Origin: Verrucomicrobiaceae bacterium
Lineage (GTDB): Bacteria; Verrucomicrobiota; Verrucomicrobiia; Verrucomicrobiales; Verrucomicrobiaceae
Assembly (NCBI GenBank): GCA_016795485.1
Contig: JAEUHM010000044.1
Span: 273,066-337,065, forward strand
Length of the DNA: 64,000 nucleotides
Direction: 5' to 3'
Part shown: piece after piece, positions 7,831-18,800 of the stretch
Position numbering within the stretch: position 1 is the first letter of the stretch
Layout of the letters: the number at the start of each line of letters is the position of its first letter
Position numbers and translations under genes: made by a program
The notes under the pieces: generated by a model
What the model saw: the letters and a program-made list of their open reading frames with translations, nothing else
Databases searched by the model: none
Told to the model about the DNA's origin: nothing

Positions 7831-8007
7831 GTGGCTGGAACGTCAAGGGTGGATTGGGGATACCGGGATCTCCGGTCCCGAAAACTGTGATACGATTTGC
7901 TGACCTGGAAGTGCCCGCTTCCGCTGAAGCTGCTGCTAGTCCGAAACATGATCCAACTGGCTTATTGGTGGTCAAATGATCCACGGCAGATTATTGAATC
8001 CATCCTG

Positions 8008-8652
8008 ATGTCCGAAAAAACGCCAACCCAATCGAATAGCTCGTCATGTTGTATCCCGTCCGGGATAAAAGCCTTGGTTTCATGGTCATTCACGGGGGTT
8101 TTGGCTCACAATCGAACCATTCAGTCTTCCTATTTTTGGCTGTTCTTTGTTCCTGTCGCCGCGAAGGCGCTGAAAGGCCTTGATCAGAAGTTGGTCTTTC
8201 AGATCTTCGATCAGAGTGTGGTTGTGCACCCCCATCTTCCATTTAACTGGCTGGCCTTCTTCTTTTCGGCGCTTGCGTTCGCAATCGGCACCGTTCTCTA
8301 TTTCGCATTCTGCCCACCAGTAACCCGAGATTTCAGAACTTGGGTTGACTACCGTGATTCAGGACGAGGAGAATGGTATATCCTGGACCAGTTGATTGAT
8401 CTGCGTCAAATACCAGAAAAGGCAGTCAAAGAATTAAACGGCACTGTGTCATTCTTGACCACCGGGACCACCTATAGCTGTGCGATCAGTGACAAAGCTG
8501 TCGCTACTGTGTTTTGGGTTGTCCGCGATCTACAGAATCATCGCCGAATCTGTCCGCTCATCTTCACATTCTTGGCATTTCTGCTCGGCACAGTCTTAAT
8601 TGGGTTTGTCATCATTGAGAATATTCGATTTGTATTGAGCTGCCTCATCTGA
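8008..8652 (+). CDS. Hypothetical membrane protein
   Basis: A 214-residue protein when started at ATG 8008 (MSEKTPTQSN); earlier Met codons at 7897 and 7948 are possible but give no better N-terminus. Three hydrophobic stretches are visible: SSYFWLFFVPVAAKAL, NWLAFFFSALAFAIGTVLYF, and a C-terminal FTFLAFLLGTVLIGFVII. The soluble part between the last two (about 80 residues, with RDFRTWVDYRDSGRGEWY) is probably cytoplasmic or periplasmic depending on topology. No family recognised. Lower GC than the neighbours and its place beside REP-like repeats suggest accessory DNA. Confidence 0.55.
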   Translation: MSEKTPTQSNSSSCCIPSGIKALVSWSFTGVLAHNRTIQSSYFWLFFVPVAAKALKGLDQKLVFQIFDQSVVVHPHLPFNWLAFFFSALAFAIGTVLYFAFCPPVTRDFRTWVDYRDSGRGEWYILDQLIDLRQIPEKAVKELNGTVSFLTTGTTYSCAISDKAVATVFWVVRDLQNHRRICPLIFTFLAFLLGTVLIGFVIIENIRFVLSCLI

Positions 8653-8711
8653 TGACGATTGCCTGAGTCTCTAACGGCTTCTCATTTCGGAACCGCCTTT
8701 GTCTGTCTGTA

Positions 8712-9080
8712 ATGGATACTTCATTCATTCTCCTTTTCTTTGGCGGACCCGTCATCGCTATTGTTGGCTTTTTTGCCTGTCTCGTTCCGCACGTTCGCCC
8801 ACAGCGCTTGAGTCGGACCATTGGAGCGCTTGGAGTTGCCACCTCGCTGCCCATTGGTGCATCTATCTTAACAAACACAGCTTTCCCGCTGCTGATTCTT
8901 CGCCCTGGAACCGTCTTTTTGGGCCTGCTGACGGCTATCTCGTATCTTGTGCTCAGCCGAAAGCTTGGCTTGCCACTCCGAGAGTCAGCGGCTGCGATGG
9001 CATTACTCGTCGCTTCGCTTTGGGATGCAATATCACTGGCCATCATAATGACCCCCGGTTTTGGCGGCGCATATTGCTAG
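8712..9080 (+). CDS. Hypothetical small membrane protein
   Basis: 122 residues with about four hydrophobic helices (ILLFFGGPVIAIVGFFACLV; ALGVATSLPIGASIL; PLLILRPGTVFLGLLTAISYLVL; AAAMALLVASLWDAISLAI). No family recognised. It follows the preceding membrane protein by 59 bases and may be cotranscribed with it. Support is only length, composition and the ATG at 8712; a longer reading in another frame (8699-9112) overlaps it and looks like a shadow. Confidence 0.5.
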   Translation: MDTSFILLFFGGPVIAIVGFFACLVPHVRPQRLSRTIGALGVATSLPIGASILTNTAFPLLILRPGTVFLGLLTAISYLVLSRKLGLPLRESAAAMALLVASLWDAISLAIIMTPGFGGAYC

Positions 9081-9177
9081 AAGAAACAAAAATTCAACAA
9101 AACGACCTCTAGCCCCGCGAATCAGCCAATCTTCGTCCCGCGAAGACCCACCCCACTCCCCACGTTTCATGTCCCAC

Positions 9178-11784
9178 ATGAAACCATTCCTCGCGCTCTT
9201 CCTCTCCCTCACCGCCGCGAACGCAGCAGACCTCACCTTGCTCGACGCGGGCAAGACGGACTACCAGATCGTTTTGCCGGATGTGACACCGAGTGCGGCC
9301 ATCGACGCGAGTCTTCAGCAGACGGCGCGACTGCTCCAGACGGCGTTTTTGGCGAACAAGGCGGAGATCGCCATTGTGCGTGAAAAGGAGCGGGATGGCT
9401 CCAAACCGGCGTTGATGCTCGGGAACACGGATTTGGCGCTGAAGAGCGGCGTGGAGGTGACGAAGCTGCGGGATTGGAGCTATGTGCAGCGGGTGGTGGG
9501 GCGGGATGTGATCCTCGCGGGGAATGATCAGGCCTCGAAGGCGAAGGTGGAGAATGCGCGGAGGCCGAACTGGGATCGCGTGGGCACGGTGAAGGCGGCG
9601 GTGGACTTTGCGCGGGAGTTTCTTGGCGTGCGTTTCCTGTATCCTGACCTGCCGGGCTACACGCCGGTGAGCGGCGCGGCGAAGATCGACCTCATGAGCT
9701 CGCCTGCGATCGAGTTCCTACCGATGAAGACGATCACGGTGCCAGACACGCTGAACGTGATGAAAACGCCGCTGCTGCGGGTGAACTCGGCGCATCCAGC
9801 GGGCGGTTCGTTTTATGATCTCGCGCACAATCGCTTCCCGCGTGTGGATGAGCAGTTCGGCGGGCACACGTGGGAGCGGGCGGTGCCGGCGGAGTTGTTT
9901 GCGGAGCATCCAGAATACTTCGCGCTGATCAGCGGCTCGCGTTTGAAGCCGGAGGGCAACGGGCAGTATTGCCTGTCGAACGCCGACGTGCAGGAGCGCA
10001 TCTACCGTGACCTCGTTTCGCACCTGGAGCGCGGCTTTGACAGCGTGGATCTCGGCCAGCCGGACGGCTTCCGCGAGTGCCAGTGCGAGAAGTGCGAGGC
10101 GCTCTACGGCACGGGCAAGGACTGGTCGGAGAAGATCTGGATCTTCAATCGCGAGGTGGCGCAGCGCGTGGAGAAATCGCATCCCGGCGGGCAGATCACG
10201 ATGATGAGCTACATCCTCACCGCACAGCCGCCGAAGACGTTCACGAAGTTCCCCGCGAACACCTGCATCATGCTCACCGGCACGAACGAGGAGGACATCG
10301 CCCCGTGGCGCGGCATCGAGGTGCCACGCGGCTTCACCGGCTACGTCTATAACTGGTGCCCGAACCTCGGCACGCGCTACACGCCGATGCGCACGCCGGG
10401 CTACATCGAGTTGCAGGTGCAAAGGCTCGCCGCCGCGCGCATTCAGTCGCTGTATCGCGACGGCCCCGGCCAGCTCTTTGGCCTCGAAGGGCCGGTGTAT
10501 TACACCATGGGCCGCATGTTTGATGATCCGGCGAACAACCACGCGAAGGACCTCATCCCCGAGTTCTGCGAGGGCGCGTTCCCGGACAAGAGCATCGCCT
10601 TCTACATGCGTGCCTTTTACGACGAGCTGTATCACGCCATCGCGCTCTACTCCGACCACATCGGCACGCGCACGGATGTGTGGACCTACAAACCGCTGCC
10701 CACCGATGCTCGCGGACGCAAAACCGTGCAGGACCCGTTTCAACTCATCGCCTTTCTCTACACGCCGCGCGTGCTCGCCGCGATGGAGGGCCACCTCGCG
10801 CAGTCCGAGCAGCTCGCCCGCACACCGAAGATCAAAACACGCCTCGCACTCGTCCGCGCCGAGTTTGATTACCTGAAGCACTTCGCGAAGGTCGTGCATC
10901 TGCATCAGGCCTGGCAGATGGCACCGGATCAGCCCTCGCTGCATCGCCTGCTCGATGCCATCGACGCGCGAAACGCCTTCATCGCCACGCTTTACGTCAA
11001 AGGGCATCAAAAGGAGTGGAACCATGTCCTCTTCCCCTTTGCCGGCCACGACGCGAAGCATCTGCAACTCGCCCACGACGGCTACCAGGAGCCGTATGCC
11101 AACACCTGCTTCAACTGGGACACGCAAGCCATGCGCCACGCTCCGCCGCCCGGCCTCAAGAAGCTCACCATCGCCAAAACGACCGCCAAACTCACGCTCG
11201 ACAGCCCCGAGTGGCAAAACGCCGCCGCGCACGAACTCACGCTCCTCCCACCGCTGCACACACTGCCGCGCAAAACGACGATTCGCCTGCTTTACGACAC
11301 CAACGCCCTCCACATCCGCGCCGAGGCCGAACTGGGCGATGAAACGAAATTCACCGCCTACAACCGCGACCGCGTTTTGACGAACCAGGAGGCCTTCGAT
11401 GTCTATCTGGCTCCGAATCCTGCCCAGCCGATGTTTTACCGCTTCACCCAAGGTGCCAACCCCGCCAGCCGATACGACGCCCTGAACGGTCGCATCACCG
11501 ACGTCATGGACCCGCGCCACGGCAAGGACGATCCCACCTGGAACGGTGACTGGCACAGCGAAACCCGCGTCGATACGAAGACAAAGCGCTGGCACGCGCA
11601 CCTCGTGATTCCCTTCCAAACTCTCGGTGTCGAAGCCCCAACCAAAGGCATCACCTGGAAAGCCAACTTCGGCCGCAACCATGCCTTGCCACGCGAAGTC
11701 ATCGACCGCGCGATTTGGTCCTCCTCACTCACCATCACCCGTATGGCAGACACAAGCGTGATGGGCGAGATCGTGTTTGATTGA
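9178..11784 (+). CDS. Secreted DUF4838 protein with C-terminal CBM9-like domain
   Basis: An 868-residue exported protein. ATG 9178 (or 9169) gives the signal peptide MKPFLALFLSLTAANA. The N-terminal 170 residues resemble the small domain that precedes GH67-type glucuronidases (LQQTARLLQTAF...). The central part is a DUF4838 catalytic-like barrel, with CQCEKCEALYG near residue 300 as the family landmark and PDGF just before it. The last 180 or so residues (LTLDSPEWQNAAAHEL..., then FDVYLAPNP and WKANFGRN) have the beta-sandwich features of family 9 carbohydrate-binding modules. These proteins are abundant in glycan-degrading Verrucomicrobiota and are suspected glycoside hydrolases; activity is unproven. 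A second DUF4838 gene starts 52 bases downstream. Confidence 0.83.
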   Translation: MKPFLALFLSLTAANAADLTLLDAGKTDYQIVLPDVTPSAAIDASLQQTARLLQTAFLANKAEIAIVREKERDGSKPALMLGNTDLALKSGVEVTKLRDWSYVQRVVGRDVILAGNDQASKAKVENARRPNWDRVGTVKAAVDFAREFLGVRFLYPDLPGYTPVSGAAKIDLMSSPAIEFLPMKTITVPDTLNVMKTPLLRVNSAHPAGGSFYDLAHNRFPRVDEQFGGHTWERAVPAELFAEHPEYFALISGSRLKPEGNGQYCLSNADVQERIYRDLVSHLERGFDSVDLGQPDGFRECQCEKCEALYGTGKDWSEKIWIFNREVAQRVEKSHPGGQITMMSYILTAQPPKTFTKFPANTCIMLTGTNEEDIAPWRGIEVPRGFTGYVYNWCPNLGTRYTPMRTPGYIELQVQRLAAARIQSLYRDGPGQLFGLEGPVYYTMGRMFDDPANNHAKDLIPEFCEGAFPDKSIAFYMRAFYDELYHAIALYSDHIGTRTDVWTYKPLPTDARGRKTVQDPFQLIAFLYTPRVLAAMEGHLAQSEQLARTPKIKTRLALVRAEFDYLKHFAKVVHLHQAWQMAPDQPSLHRLLDAIDARNAFIATLYVKGHQKEWNHVLFPFAGHDAKHLQLAHDGYQEPYANTCFNWDTQAMRHAPPPGLKKLTIAKTTAKLTLDSPEWQNAAAHELTLLPPLHTLPRKTTIRLLYDTNALHIRAEAELGDETKFTAYNRDRVLTNQEAFDVYLAPNPAQPMFYRFTQGANPASRYDALNGRITDVMDPRHGKDDPTWNGDWHSETRVDTKTKRWHAHLVIPFQTLGVEAPTKGITWKANFGRNHALPREVIDRAIWSSSLTITRMADTSVMGEIVFD

Positions 11785-11836
11785 GATGGGTGCCATGAAG
11801 GCCGCAAAACTAAATCCGGCTCGACGTTTCTTCGAG

Positions 11837-14800
11837 ATGAAAAGCCTCCTGGCCTTCTTCCTCTCCTCCTCCGCACTCGCCCAGACTTTCATCGTCGAAA
11901 ACGGCCAGCCTTGCGCTGAGATCGTCATCGCGGAAAAGCCTTCGCGTATGCAGCGCATGGCGGCGCATGAGTTCCGCAATCAGATCGAGAAGATCAGCGG
12001 TGCACGCTTGCCCATCGTCACGCAGCCTTCGGGTAAGGCGGTCAAAGTGTTCATTGGAGCGAGCGATTTGTGCCCGGTGAAGGCTGAGGGTCTCAAAGAC
12101 GGCGCGTATCGCATCGCCAGCGGCGCAGATTGGATGGCGCTTATCGGCGAGGACACGGAGTTTGAGCCCACGGGGCCGTTTGCACGCAACAACAGCGACA
12201 TCCCGCGCGCGCAGGCCGAGTGGGAGCAGATCGTCGGTGCACCGTATGGCATGCCGATGCCCGGTTTGTATAAAAACCGCCTCAAACTGCCCGCAGACAC
12301 CGGCAAGCCCGACGGCGTGCCCACCGCGAAAAACGAAGCCTTCGAGATCTGGGGCCTCGATGAACGTGGCAGCTTCAATGCCGTTTGCGGCTACCTCCAA
12401 CGGCTCGGCGCACGCTGGTATCTGCCTGGCGAACTCGGAGAGGTGCTGCCATCGCTCAAAACTATCGAGCTGCCGAAACTGGATGAAACCGTGCGGCCGG
12501 ACTTCCGCCTGCGGCAGTTCAATTTCCGCTTCAGCACCGCTGGCTACGACACTTCGATGTGGGCCATGCGCCTCGGCACTCGCAACGACGAGCGCCTGCA
12601 AATCGCCCACGGCATGGCGACGATGACGAATCGCGAAGAAGTCTTCGCGAAGCACCCGGAGTGGTTCGCGCTCTACGGCGGCAAGCGCGACTTCCGCCCC
12701 GGCGACTCGAAGTGCCAGCTCTGCTACTCGAACGACGAGCTCTTTCAGGAAACGCTGCGCTGGGCGCGGGCGCAGCTCGACACGTTTCACTTTGAAGCCG
12801 TCTCCATCATGCCGCCGGACGGTTACACCTCCATTTGCCAATGCGAGAAGTGCAAAGGCAAGGACTCGCCCGAGCGCATCGACCGCGGCCTGCTCAGCGA
12901 TTATGTGTGGGACTTCGTGAACCGCGTGGCGAAGGAGATCGCGAAGACGCACCCGAAGGCGAAGGTGCTGAACTGCGCCTACGGTGTTTACACCCTGCCA
13001 CCGCTGAAGATCGACAAACTGGAGCCGAATGTGCAGGTCTGCATCGTCGGTGGTCGCAGGCCGCTGAACGTCGCCGCATCGAAAGCCGAAGGCGAGGCCG
13101 CGCCTGAGGCCCTGCAAGCCGCGTGGGTGAAAAAGACCGACAACCCGCTGCTCATCTTCGAAAACTATCCGTTCACGGATCGCGGCTGGTATCTGCCCGC
13201 CTTCAGCGCTCCCGCACTCGTGGACAGCGTGAAAGCCACAAAGGACAAATCCATCGGCGAGGACATCTGGCTCACCGTGCGGCAGGATTTCGACAAAGTG
13301 GGCATCGGCTTCAATCACTTCCTCGTCTATTTCACCGCCCGCGCCTACTGGGGCGGCCAGGACGTGAGTGCCGATGCCATGCTGCGTGAGTATTGCCGCC
13401 TTTTCTCCGGCCCCGCCGAGCAGGAGATGCACACCTTCTTCAAAGCCTGCGAAGCGAACTGGCTCGCCAGCGGCGAAGACAAAGCCAAGGCTGATGAAAT
13501 CCTCGCCCTCTTCGACAAAGCGAAGACGAAAGCAGATGCAGAGAGCGTGTTTGGCAAACGCATCGCCCTCATCGACGACTTCCTCAAAGGCCTGCGCATG
13601 AAGTCCGTGCAGCTCGGCCAGAAACGCGGCCCCGTGCCCACCTTGCGGCTCGTGGGCGATGCGAAGGGCGTCGTGATCGATGGCAAACTCGATGACGACT
13701 ACTGGCAAAAGTGCCCCACCGCCGCCACTGGCCGCCTGCGTGAACTGCAAACCGGCCGCACGCCCACTTTTGGCACCTCGTTCAAAGCCGGCTGGCAGGC
13801 AGGCCACCTCGTCTTCGCCATCCGCTGCGATGAACGACGCGGCGACAAGCCCCGCATCACCACCACTCGCGACGACGACCAGGCTGCGTGGCACGGCGAT
13901 GTCATCGAACTGGAAATCGCCACCGAGACGCACTCTTACTACTCCATCGCCATCAGCCCCGCCGGGCATGTCGTCGATCTCGACCGCGGCGCACCGCGCA
14001 GCCAGTGGTTCACCTGGGATGCGAAAGCGAAGGTCGCCACGCACATCGCCGATGATCACTGGACCGTCGAGATCAGCCTGCCCGTCACCAGCGATGAAAA
14101 TGATCCGCTGCATCAGATCATCGGTCGCAAGCCCATCGTCAGCCTCCCGTGGCACTTCAACCTCTGCCGCCAGCGCATCCGCGACGACGGCGTGGAGCAC
14201 AGCGCCTTCTCTCCCACCGGCGCGGAGAGTTTTCACGAGCCGATGAAGTTCGCCCGCCTCTACGACGGCAAGTCGCACCAGTTCGACGCCGATCCCAGCG
14301 TCACCGATTTTGTCATCGCCTTCCGCGATGCGCAGCAAAAGCGTGTCCCCGCCGCGCTGCTCGCCCTCGCCGCCGGAAAAGTAACCCCGTTCCAAAAAGC
14401 CGCCGCCCTCGAACAAGCCGCCATCTGGGACAAAAAGGCCACCTTCATTGACCAGATCCCCATCGAAGCCGTCAAGATGACCGCGCAGATGCAGAACCTG
14501 CTCGCCAACTTCAAAGCGCCCGAAGTCTTGAAGCAGTTCGGCACCGAAGACATCACGCAATGGCCCTTCTGGAAGCGTGGTGACGGTTTCCATCATCGCG
14601 GCCGCGCCTACTCGATCGCCAAAAACGGCGAAAAAGCCGAATCCGACCTCAGCGCCGCTTTGGAGTGGATTGGCGATCCACGCACTCGCGAGTCCGTTTT
14701 GCTCGTGCAGGCCCAAAACCGCGAATTGAACCTCAAAAACGACGAAACCGCCCTTCAAGCCTACGAAGCCATCCTCGAAGGCAAAACCCGGATCGGTGGT

Positions 14801-14968
14801 GCCGATGAATACTCCGCCCTCCAAGGCATCGCCCGCATCCAAACGCGAAAAGGCCAGTTCGACGAAGCCTTGAAGACCCTGAACCGCGCCGAACCGGAAA
14901 AACTCCAAGGCGTGTGGAAAACGAACTTCGAGAAATCCATCGAAGCCGTGAAGCAGGCACGGAAGTAA
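11837..14968 (+). CDS. Secreted DUF4838 protein with CBM9-like domain and helical-repeat C-terminus
   Basis: A 1043-residue exported protein. ATG 11837 gives a clean signal peptide MKSLLAFFLSSSALAQ; upstream in-frame starts overlap the preceding gene. Order of parts: GH67-N-like domain (MAAHEFRNQIEKISGARLPI), DUF4838 barrel with CQCEKCKGKD near residue 334 and PPDGYTS before it, CBM9-like beta-sandwich from about residue 611 (VIDGKLDDDYWQKCP) to about 820, then a helical region whose last 130 residues read like TPR repeats (SDLSAALEWIGDP, TALQAYEAILEGK, FDEALKTLNRAEPEKL). It shares a transcript with the other DUF4838 protein. TPRs suggest a partner-binding role in the periplasm. Glycan target unknown. 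Confidence 0.82.
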   Translation: MKSLLAFFLSSSALAQTFIVENGQPCAEIVIAEKPSRMQRMAAHEFRNQIEKISGARLPIVTQPSGKAVKVFIGASDLCPVKAEGLKDGAYRIASGADWMALIGEDTEFEPTGPFARNNSDIPRAQAEWEQIVGAPYGMPMPGLYKNRLKLPADTGKPDGVPTAKNEAFEIWGLDERGSFNAVCGYLQRLGARWYLPGELGEVLPSLKTIELPKLDETVRPDFRLRQFNFRFSTAGYDTSMWAMRLGTRNDERLQIAHGMATMTNREEVFAKHPEWFALYGGKRDFRPGDSKCQLCYSNDELFQETLRWARAQLDTFHFEAVSIMPPDGYTSICQCEKCKGKDSPERIDRGLLSDYVWDFVNRVAKEIAKTHPKAKVLNCAYGVYTLPPLKIDKLEPNVQVCIVGGRRPLNVAASKAEGEAAPEALQAAWVKKTDNPLLIFENYPFTDRGWYLPAFSAPALVDSVKATKDKSIGEDIWLTVRQDFDKVGIGFNHFLVYFTARAYWGGQDVSADAMLREYCRLFSGPAEQEMHTFFKACEANWLASGEDKAKADEILALFDKAKTKADAESVFGKRIALIDDFLKGLRMKSVQLGQKRGPVPTLRLVGDAKGVVIDGKLDDDYWQKCPTAATGRLRELQTGRTPTFGTSFKAGWQAGHLVFAIRCDERRGDKPRITTTRDDDQAAWHGDVIELEIATETHSYYSIAISPAGHVVDLDRGAPRSQWFTWDAKAKVATHIADDHWTVEISLPVTSDENDPLHQIIGRKPIVSLPWHFNLCRQRIRDDGVEHSAFSPTGAESFHEPMKFARLYDGKSHQFDADPSVTDFVIAFRDAQQKRVPAALLALAAGKVTPFQKAAALEQAAIWDKKATFIDQIPIEAVKMTAQMQNLLANFKAPEVLKQFGTEDITQWPFWKRGDGFHHRGRAYSIAKNGEKAESDLSAALEWIGDPRTRESVLLVQAQNRELNLKNDETALQAYEAILEGKTRIGGADEYSALQGIARIQTRKGQFDEALKTLNRAEPEKLQGVWKTNFEKSIEAVKQARK

Positions 14969-14990
14969 AACCGCGAAACGCCGAAGCAGA

Positions 14991-15020
14991 GTAACCATCT
15001 CGCTCCGTCGAGATGGCTAC
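14991..15020 (+). terminator. Stem-loop after the DUF4838 pair
   Basis: CCATCTCG pairs with CGAGATGG around a CTCCGT loop, with GTA/TAC extending the stem past one mismatch. It lies 23 bases after the stop codon. No T-run follows, so intrinsic termination is not certain. Confidence 0.45.
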
Positions 15021-15092
15021 CTTGCTGGCGCACGCTCCCAGGACAGTGCAGGTTCTCAAGCCCTTTGGTCCCGAGTTGTTTGCACTTCACGT

Positions 15093-15728
15093 TTACACCT
15101 GCGCCACCGCTCGAATCGGCGAGCCATCACGTCCGGCAAAGTTCAGAGGAAAACCCGTGAACATGAACTCACGATCATCAGGGAGTGCATCGAGGTTGGC
15201 CAGTGACTCGACGATGACCATCTCCACTTCTTTGGCGAGCAGGATGTGATGCACTTCAACGTAATCTTTGCTGGGCGTTGGCATGTCCATGCCGATGAGA
15301 CGAAGTTGGCGTGAGGCTAGGTAACGCGCCGCTTCCTGGGTCATGGATGGAAACTCAGTGAAAAAGTGATCACTTCCAAACTCACGGAACCATCCTGTAT
15401 TGAGCAAAATGCGCGCTCCTGGTTGCAATACGGCCTCGTGATTGGCCAGATCTGCCACATCGATGATATCACCGGCAGTCTTCGGCACCCGGATCATCCT
15501 TGCCGGGCCCTGAAACCACTCCAACGGCATTTGATCAATCGTCTTGCCGTCATCCAGGAAGTGAAACATCGCGTCGAGATGAGTGCCCTGATGCGTGCCC
15601 ATCGCCACCTGGGAAACATTGCACTTGGCCGGTGACGACGTGGTGTGAAAAGACGTCACGCTGAGCACGGGATCACCTGGAAACGAGGACATGCCGTCCC
15701 GAAGAGGATGACTGAGATCAATGAGCAT
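15093..15728 (-). CDS. Cyclase family protein (kynurenine formamidase-like metal hydrolase)
   Basis: A 211-residue cytoplasmic protein without a signal peptide. GTHQGTHLDAMFHF (residues about 43-56) is the metal-binding HxGTHxDxxxH signature of the putative-cyclase/arylformamidase superfamily. The beginning IDLSHPLRDGMSSFPGDP and the later LLIGMD-like segment (LRLIGMDMPTPS) also match the fold. Members hydrolyse formyl-kynurenine, isatin or open/close lactam-type rings; the substrate is not evident because no tryptophan-catabolism gene is near. It is transcribed divergently from the DUF1080 fusion, with a roughly 100-base shared upstream region. Confidence 0.8.
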   Translation of the reverse strand: MLIDLSHPLRDGMSSFPGDPVLSVTSFHTTSSPAKCNVSQVAMGTHQGTHLDAMFHFLDDGKTIDQMPLEWFQGPARMIRVPKTAGDIIDVADLANHEAVLQPGARILLNTGWFREFGSDHFFTEFPSMTQEAARYLASRQLRLIGMDMPTPSKDYVEVHHILLAKEVEMVIVESLANLDALPDDREFMFTGFPLNFAGRDGSPIRAVAQV

Positions 15729-15831
15729 GTCACGGGAGTAGACTGGATCAAAATGGCAGGCAAGCAGCGATTGTCAGACAACTGAGACTAGACCGTGCCC
15801 CTACCGGCGTATGGTTACCCCTCCTCAAAGT

Positions 15832-18800
15832 ATGAAGCCCATCGCCACCCTGCTGTTGATCGTCTGTTGCACTTCTCATGCGGCAGAGAGTTTGTTTGAC
15901 GGCACGACACTCACTCATTGGTCAGGCAAACCAGAGCATTGGCGTGTCGAGGATGGTGCCATCACAGGTGAGATACCCTCAGGGCAAATGCTGAAGGGCA
16001 ATGAATGGATTTTCTGGGATGGTGAGGTGCATGACTTCGACTTCAAAACAGAGTTCCGCATCAGTGGCGGACCGTCAGCCAACTCTGGCATTCAGTTTCG
16101 TTGCCAGCAAAGCCCGCAGGGCCATGCCTCCGGCTATCAGGCGGATCTCGACAATGGCACGGTCTGGCTGGGCCGCATTTACGATGAGCATGGTCGTGCG
16201 CTAATCACCGAACGTGGCACGCGTGTCTCCATCGCACCCGATGGCAGGCGCTGGGTGGATGTCTTTGCCGAGGCGAAGAGTCTTGCCTCGGTCATCAAGC
16301 CTAATGAATGGAACACCTACCAGATCACCGCCACGGCTTCTCACGTAGAAGTGCGGGTCAATGGCACGCTCATGAGTGTGCTGGATGATCATGAAGCTCA
16401 GGCTGCCGAGTGGAGCGGCAAGATTGCCTTTCAGCTTCACTCAGGCCCCGGCCCCGCAAAAATCCAGTTCCGCAATATTCAGTTAGAGCATTTGGGTCGG
16501 ACCGAAATACCAAAGCGAGAGAACATCCGGCGCGCCGCCCCATCAGTGGATGTTCCGGGCATTCCGCCGCCGCCCGAACTCAACCTCGGCTTCGAGCAAG
16601 GGACCTTGGAAGGCTGGAAAGCCGAGGGCAACGCCTGGGACAAGCAACCTATCGAGGGCGATACGGTTGCTACTCGCAAACGCGGCAACTCTCGCCATGA
16701 AGGTCGCTTTTGGTTGGGTGGTTACGAACGATTGGGAGACAACGGCACTGGCACGCTGACATCCAACTCGTTCGATGCAGCTCATCCCTGGGCCAGCTTT
16801 CTCGTCGGAGCCGGACGCAAGGCCAAAGTCGAGATCGTCGACGAAGCAGAAGGCAAAGTGCTTGCCTCGGCATCCGGTGAAGATCGGGAAGACATGCGGC
16901 GGGTCGCTGTGGATCTGACGGCAGCGCAAGGGCGTAAAATCATCATCCGCATCACCGATGGCAGCACCCAGGGCTGGGGGCACATCAACTTTGATGACTT
17001 TGTGTTCCATGCGCAGAAACCAAAGTTCGCCACCACGCTGACCATCAGCGGCGACCGCTCCAAGCGCGCCGATGAAAGCCCTGTGCTCTGGCATCTCACG
17101 CCAAACCCGGTGCAAGACAAACTCGTGGCTGGCATGAAGCTCACCGCAGGGTTCCAGGCAGAACTCATCGCGGCCGAGCCAACGATCGCGCAGCCCATTG
17201 CCTTCTGCTTTGACGAGCGCGGACGCATTTGGGTGGCGGAGGCTTTTAGCTACCCCAATCGACAGCCCGAAGGCCAGGGCAAAGACCGAATCAGCATCCT
17301 CGAAGACGCTGATGGCGACGGGAAGTTCGAAACTCACAAGGTCTTTTGTGAAGGACTCAATCTGGTGAGCGGGATCGAGGTTGGATTTGGTGGAGTGTGG
17401 GTAGGAGCGGCACCTCATTTGCTGTTCATCCCGAAAGATGAGAACGACAAGTCAGGTGAACCCAAAGTGCTCTTGGACGGCTTCGGCTACCAAGACACTC
17501 ACGAGACTCTCAATAGTTTTCTCTGGGGTCCGGACGGCTGGCTGTATGGCAACCAGGGCGTCTTCAACACTAGCTACATCGGCAAACCCGGCACTCCGCA
17601 AAACGAGCGCATCACGATGCGAGCCGGCGTGTGGCGCTATCATCCGGTGCGGCATGTATTTGAAGTGTTCTGCCACGGCGGCAGCAACCAATGGGGTCTT
17701 GATTACAACAGCAACGGGCATCTCTTCATGACACACTGCCGCAGTTACTTCGGCAAAGGCGGCACGACGAATGCGATCCGCAACGGGCACTTCTGGAACC
17801 AGGCCAATGCCAAGTATGCGCCTTTCATCTCCGCCACGGCACCTGCGTTTGCTCCCGATCTGCAAAACTATCTGCCAGCATCGGCCAAATACGACAGCGG
17901 TGAAGGAGGAGCGGGCAAGCCAGGGACCACGGCAGTCTATGGCGGACATTCCCACGTTGGCACCATGATTTACAACGGCAACAACTGGCCTGCGATTTAC
18001 CGCGATCATTTGTTCACTCACAACCTGCACGGACATCAGATGAACCACCAGCACATGGTGCGGGAAGGCTCCGGCTACGAGACACTGCACGCCGGATACG
18101 ATCTGATGTTCAACGGCGCGGAGAACTATATCCCCGTGGACCTCCAAACGGGGCCGGATGGTGCGGTTTACGTGATCGACTGGTGCGATACTCAGCACTG
18201 CCATAATCCAGACGACGAAAAATGGGATCGCAGCAACGGAAGAATCTACCGCATCTCCTGGAAAGAGACATACAAGTCGGTGAAAGTGGATTTGACTGCG
18301 ACCTCGAGTCACAAGCTAGCAAACCTAGCTGATAGTCCGTGTGATTGGAGCGCTCGAACCGCTCGAAGAATCATACACGAACGCAAGGCTTCAATAGTGC
18401 TCGACACCAGAAGCAATCTCGACCTGACCACCGGCAAAAACGTCACTTTAGGGATGCTCTGGACGCTAAACGCTTCGGGAGACCTTGACGCCGATTTGCT
18501 AACTGCCGCAACAGGATCAAATAGCGACATCATCCGCGCCTGGGCCATCCAACTCGCCACAGAAGAGCCCAACAAACCCAAGCTGACAAAAGATACCCTC
18601 CTCCGGCTGGCTCAGTCCGATCCAGCGCCTGTCGTTCGTCTAGCGGTGGCCTCAGCGATGCCTGCATTGCCAGAGGATTGGGTTTTCGAGATTGGCAGTG
18701 CGCTTGCCATGCATGCAGAAGACAAAGACGATCGCTTCTTGCCCAAGATGATCTGGTTTGGTCTGGCACGAGCCATCGCAAACGAGTGGAAGCGTGGACT

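Noticed and set aside
9718..11682. A 654-codon minus-strand frame opposite the first DUF4838 gene
   Set aside because: Same reason: antisense shadow with valine/arginine/glycine-rich, domain-free sequence.
11810..14998. A minus-strand open frame of 1062 codons opposite the second DUF4838 gene
   Set aside because: It mirrors the real gene almost exactly, has no family motif, and arises from high-GC codon use in the plus-strand gene, which has a signal peptide and clear domains.
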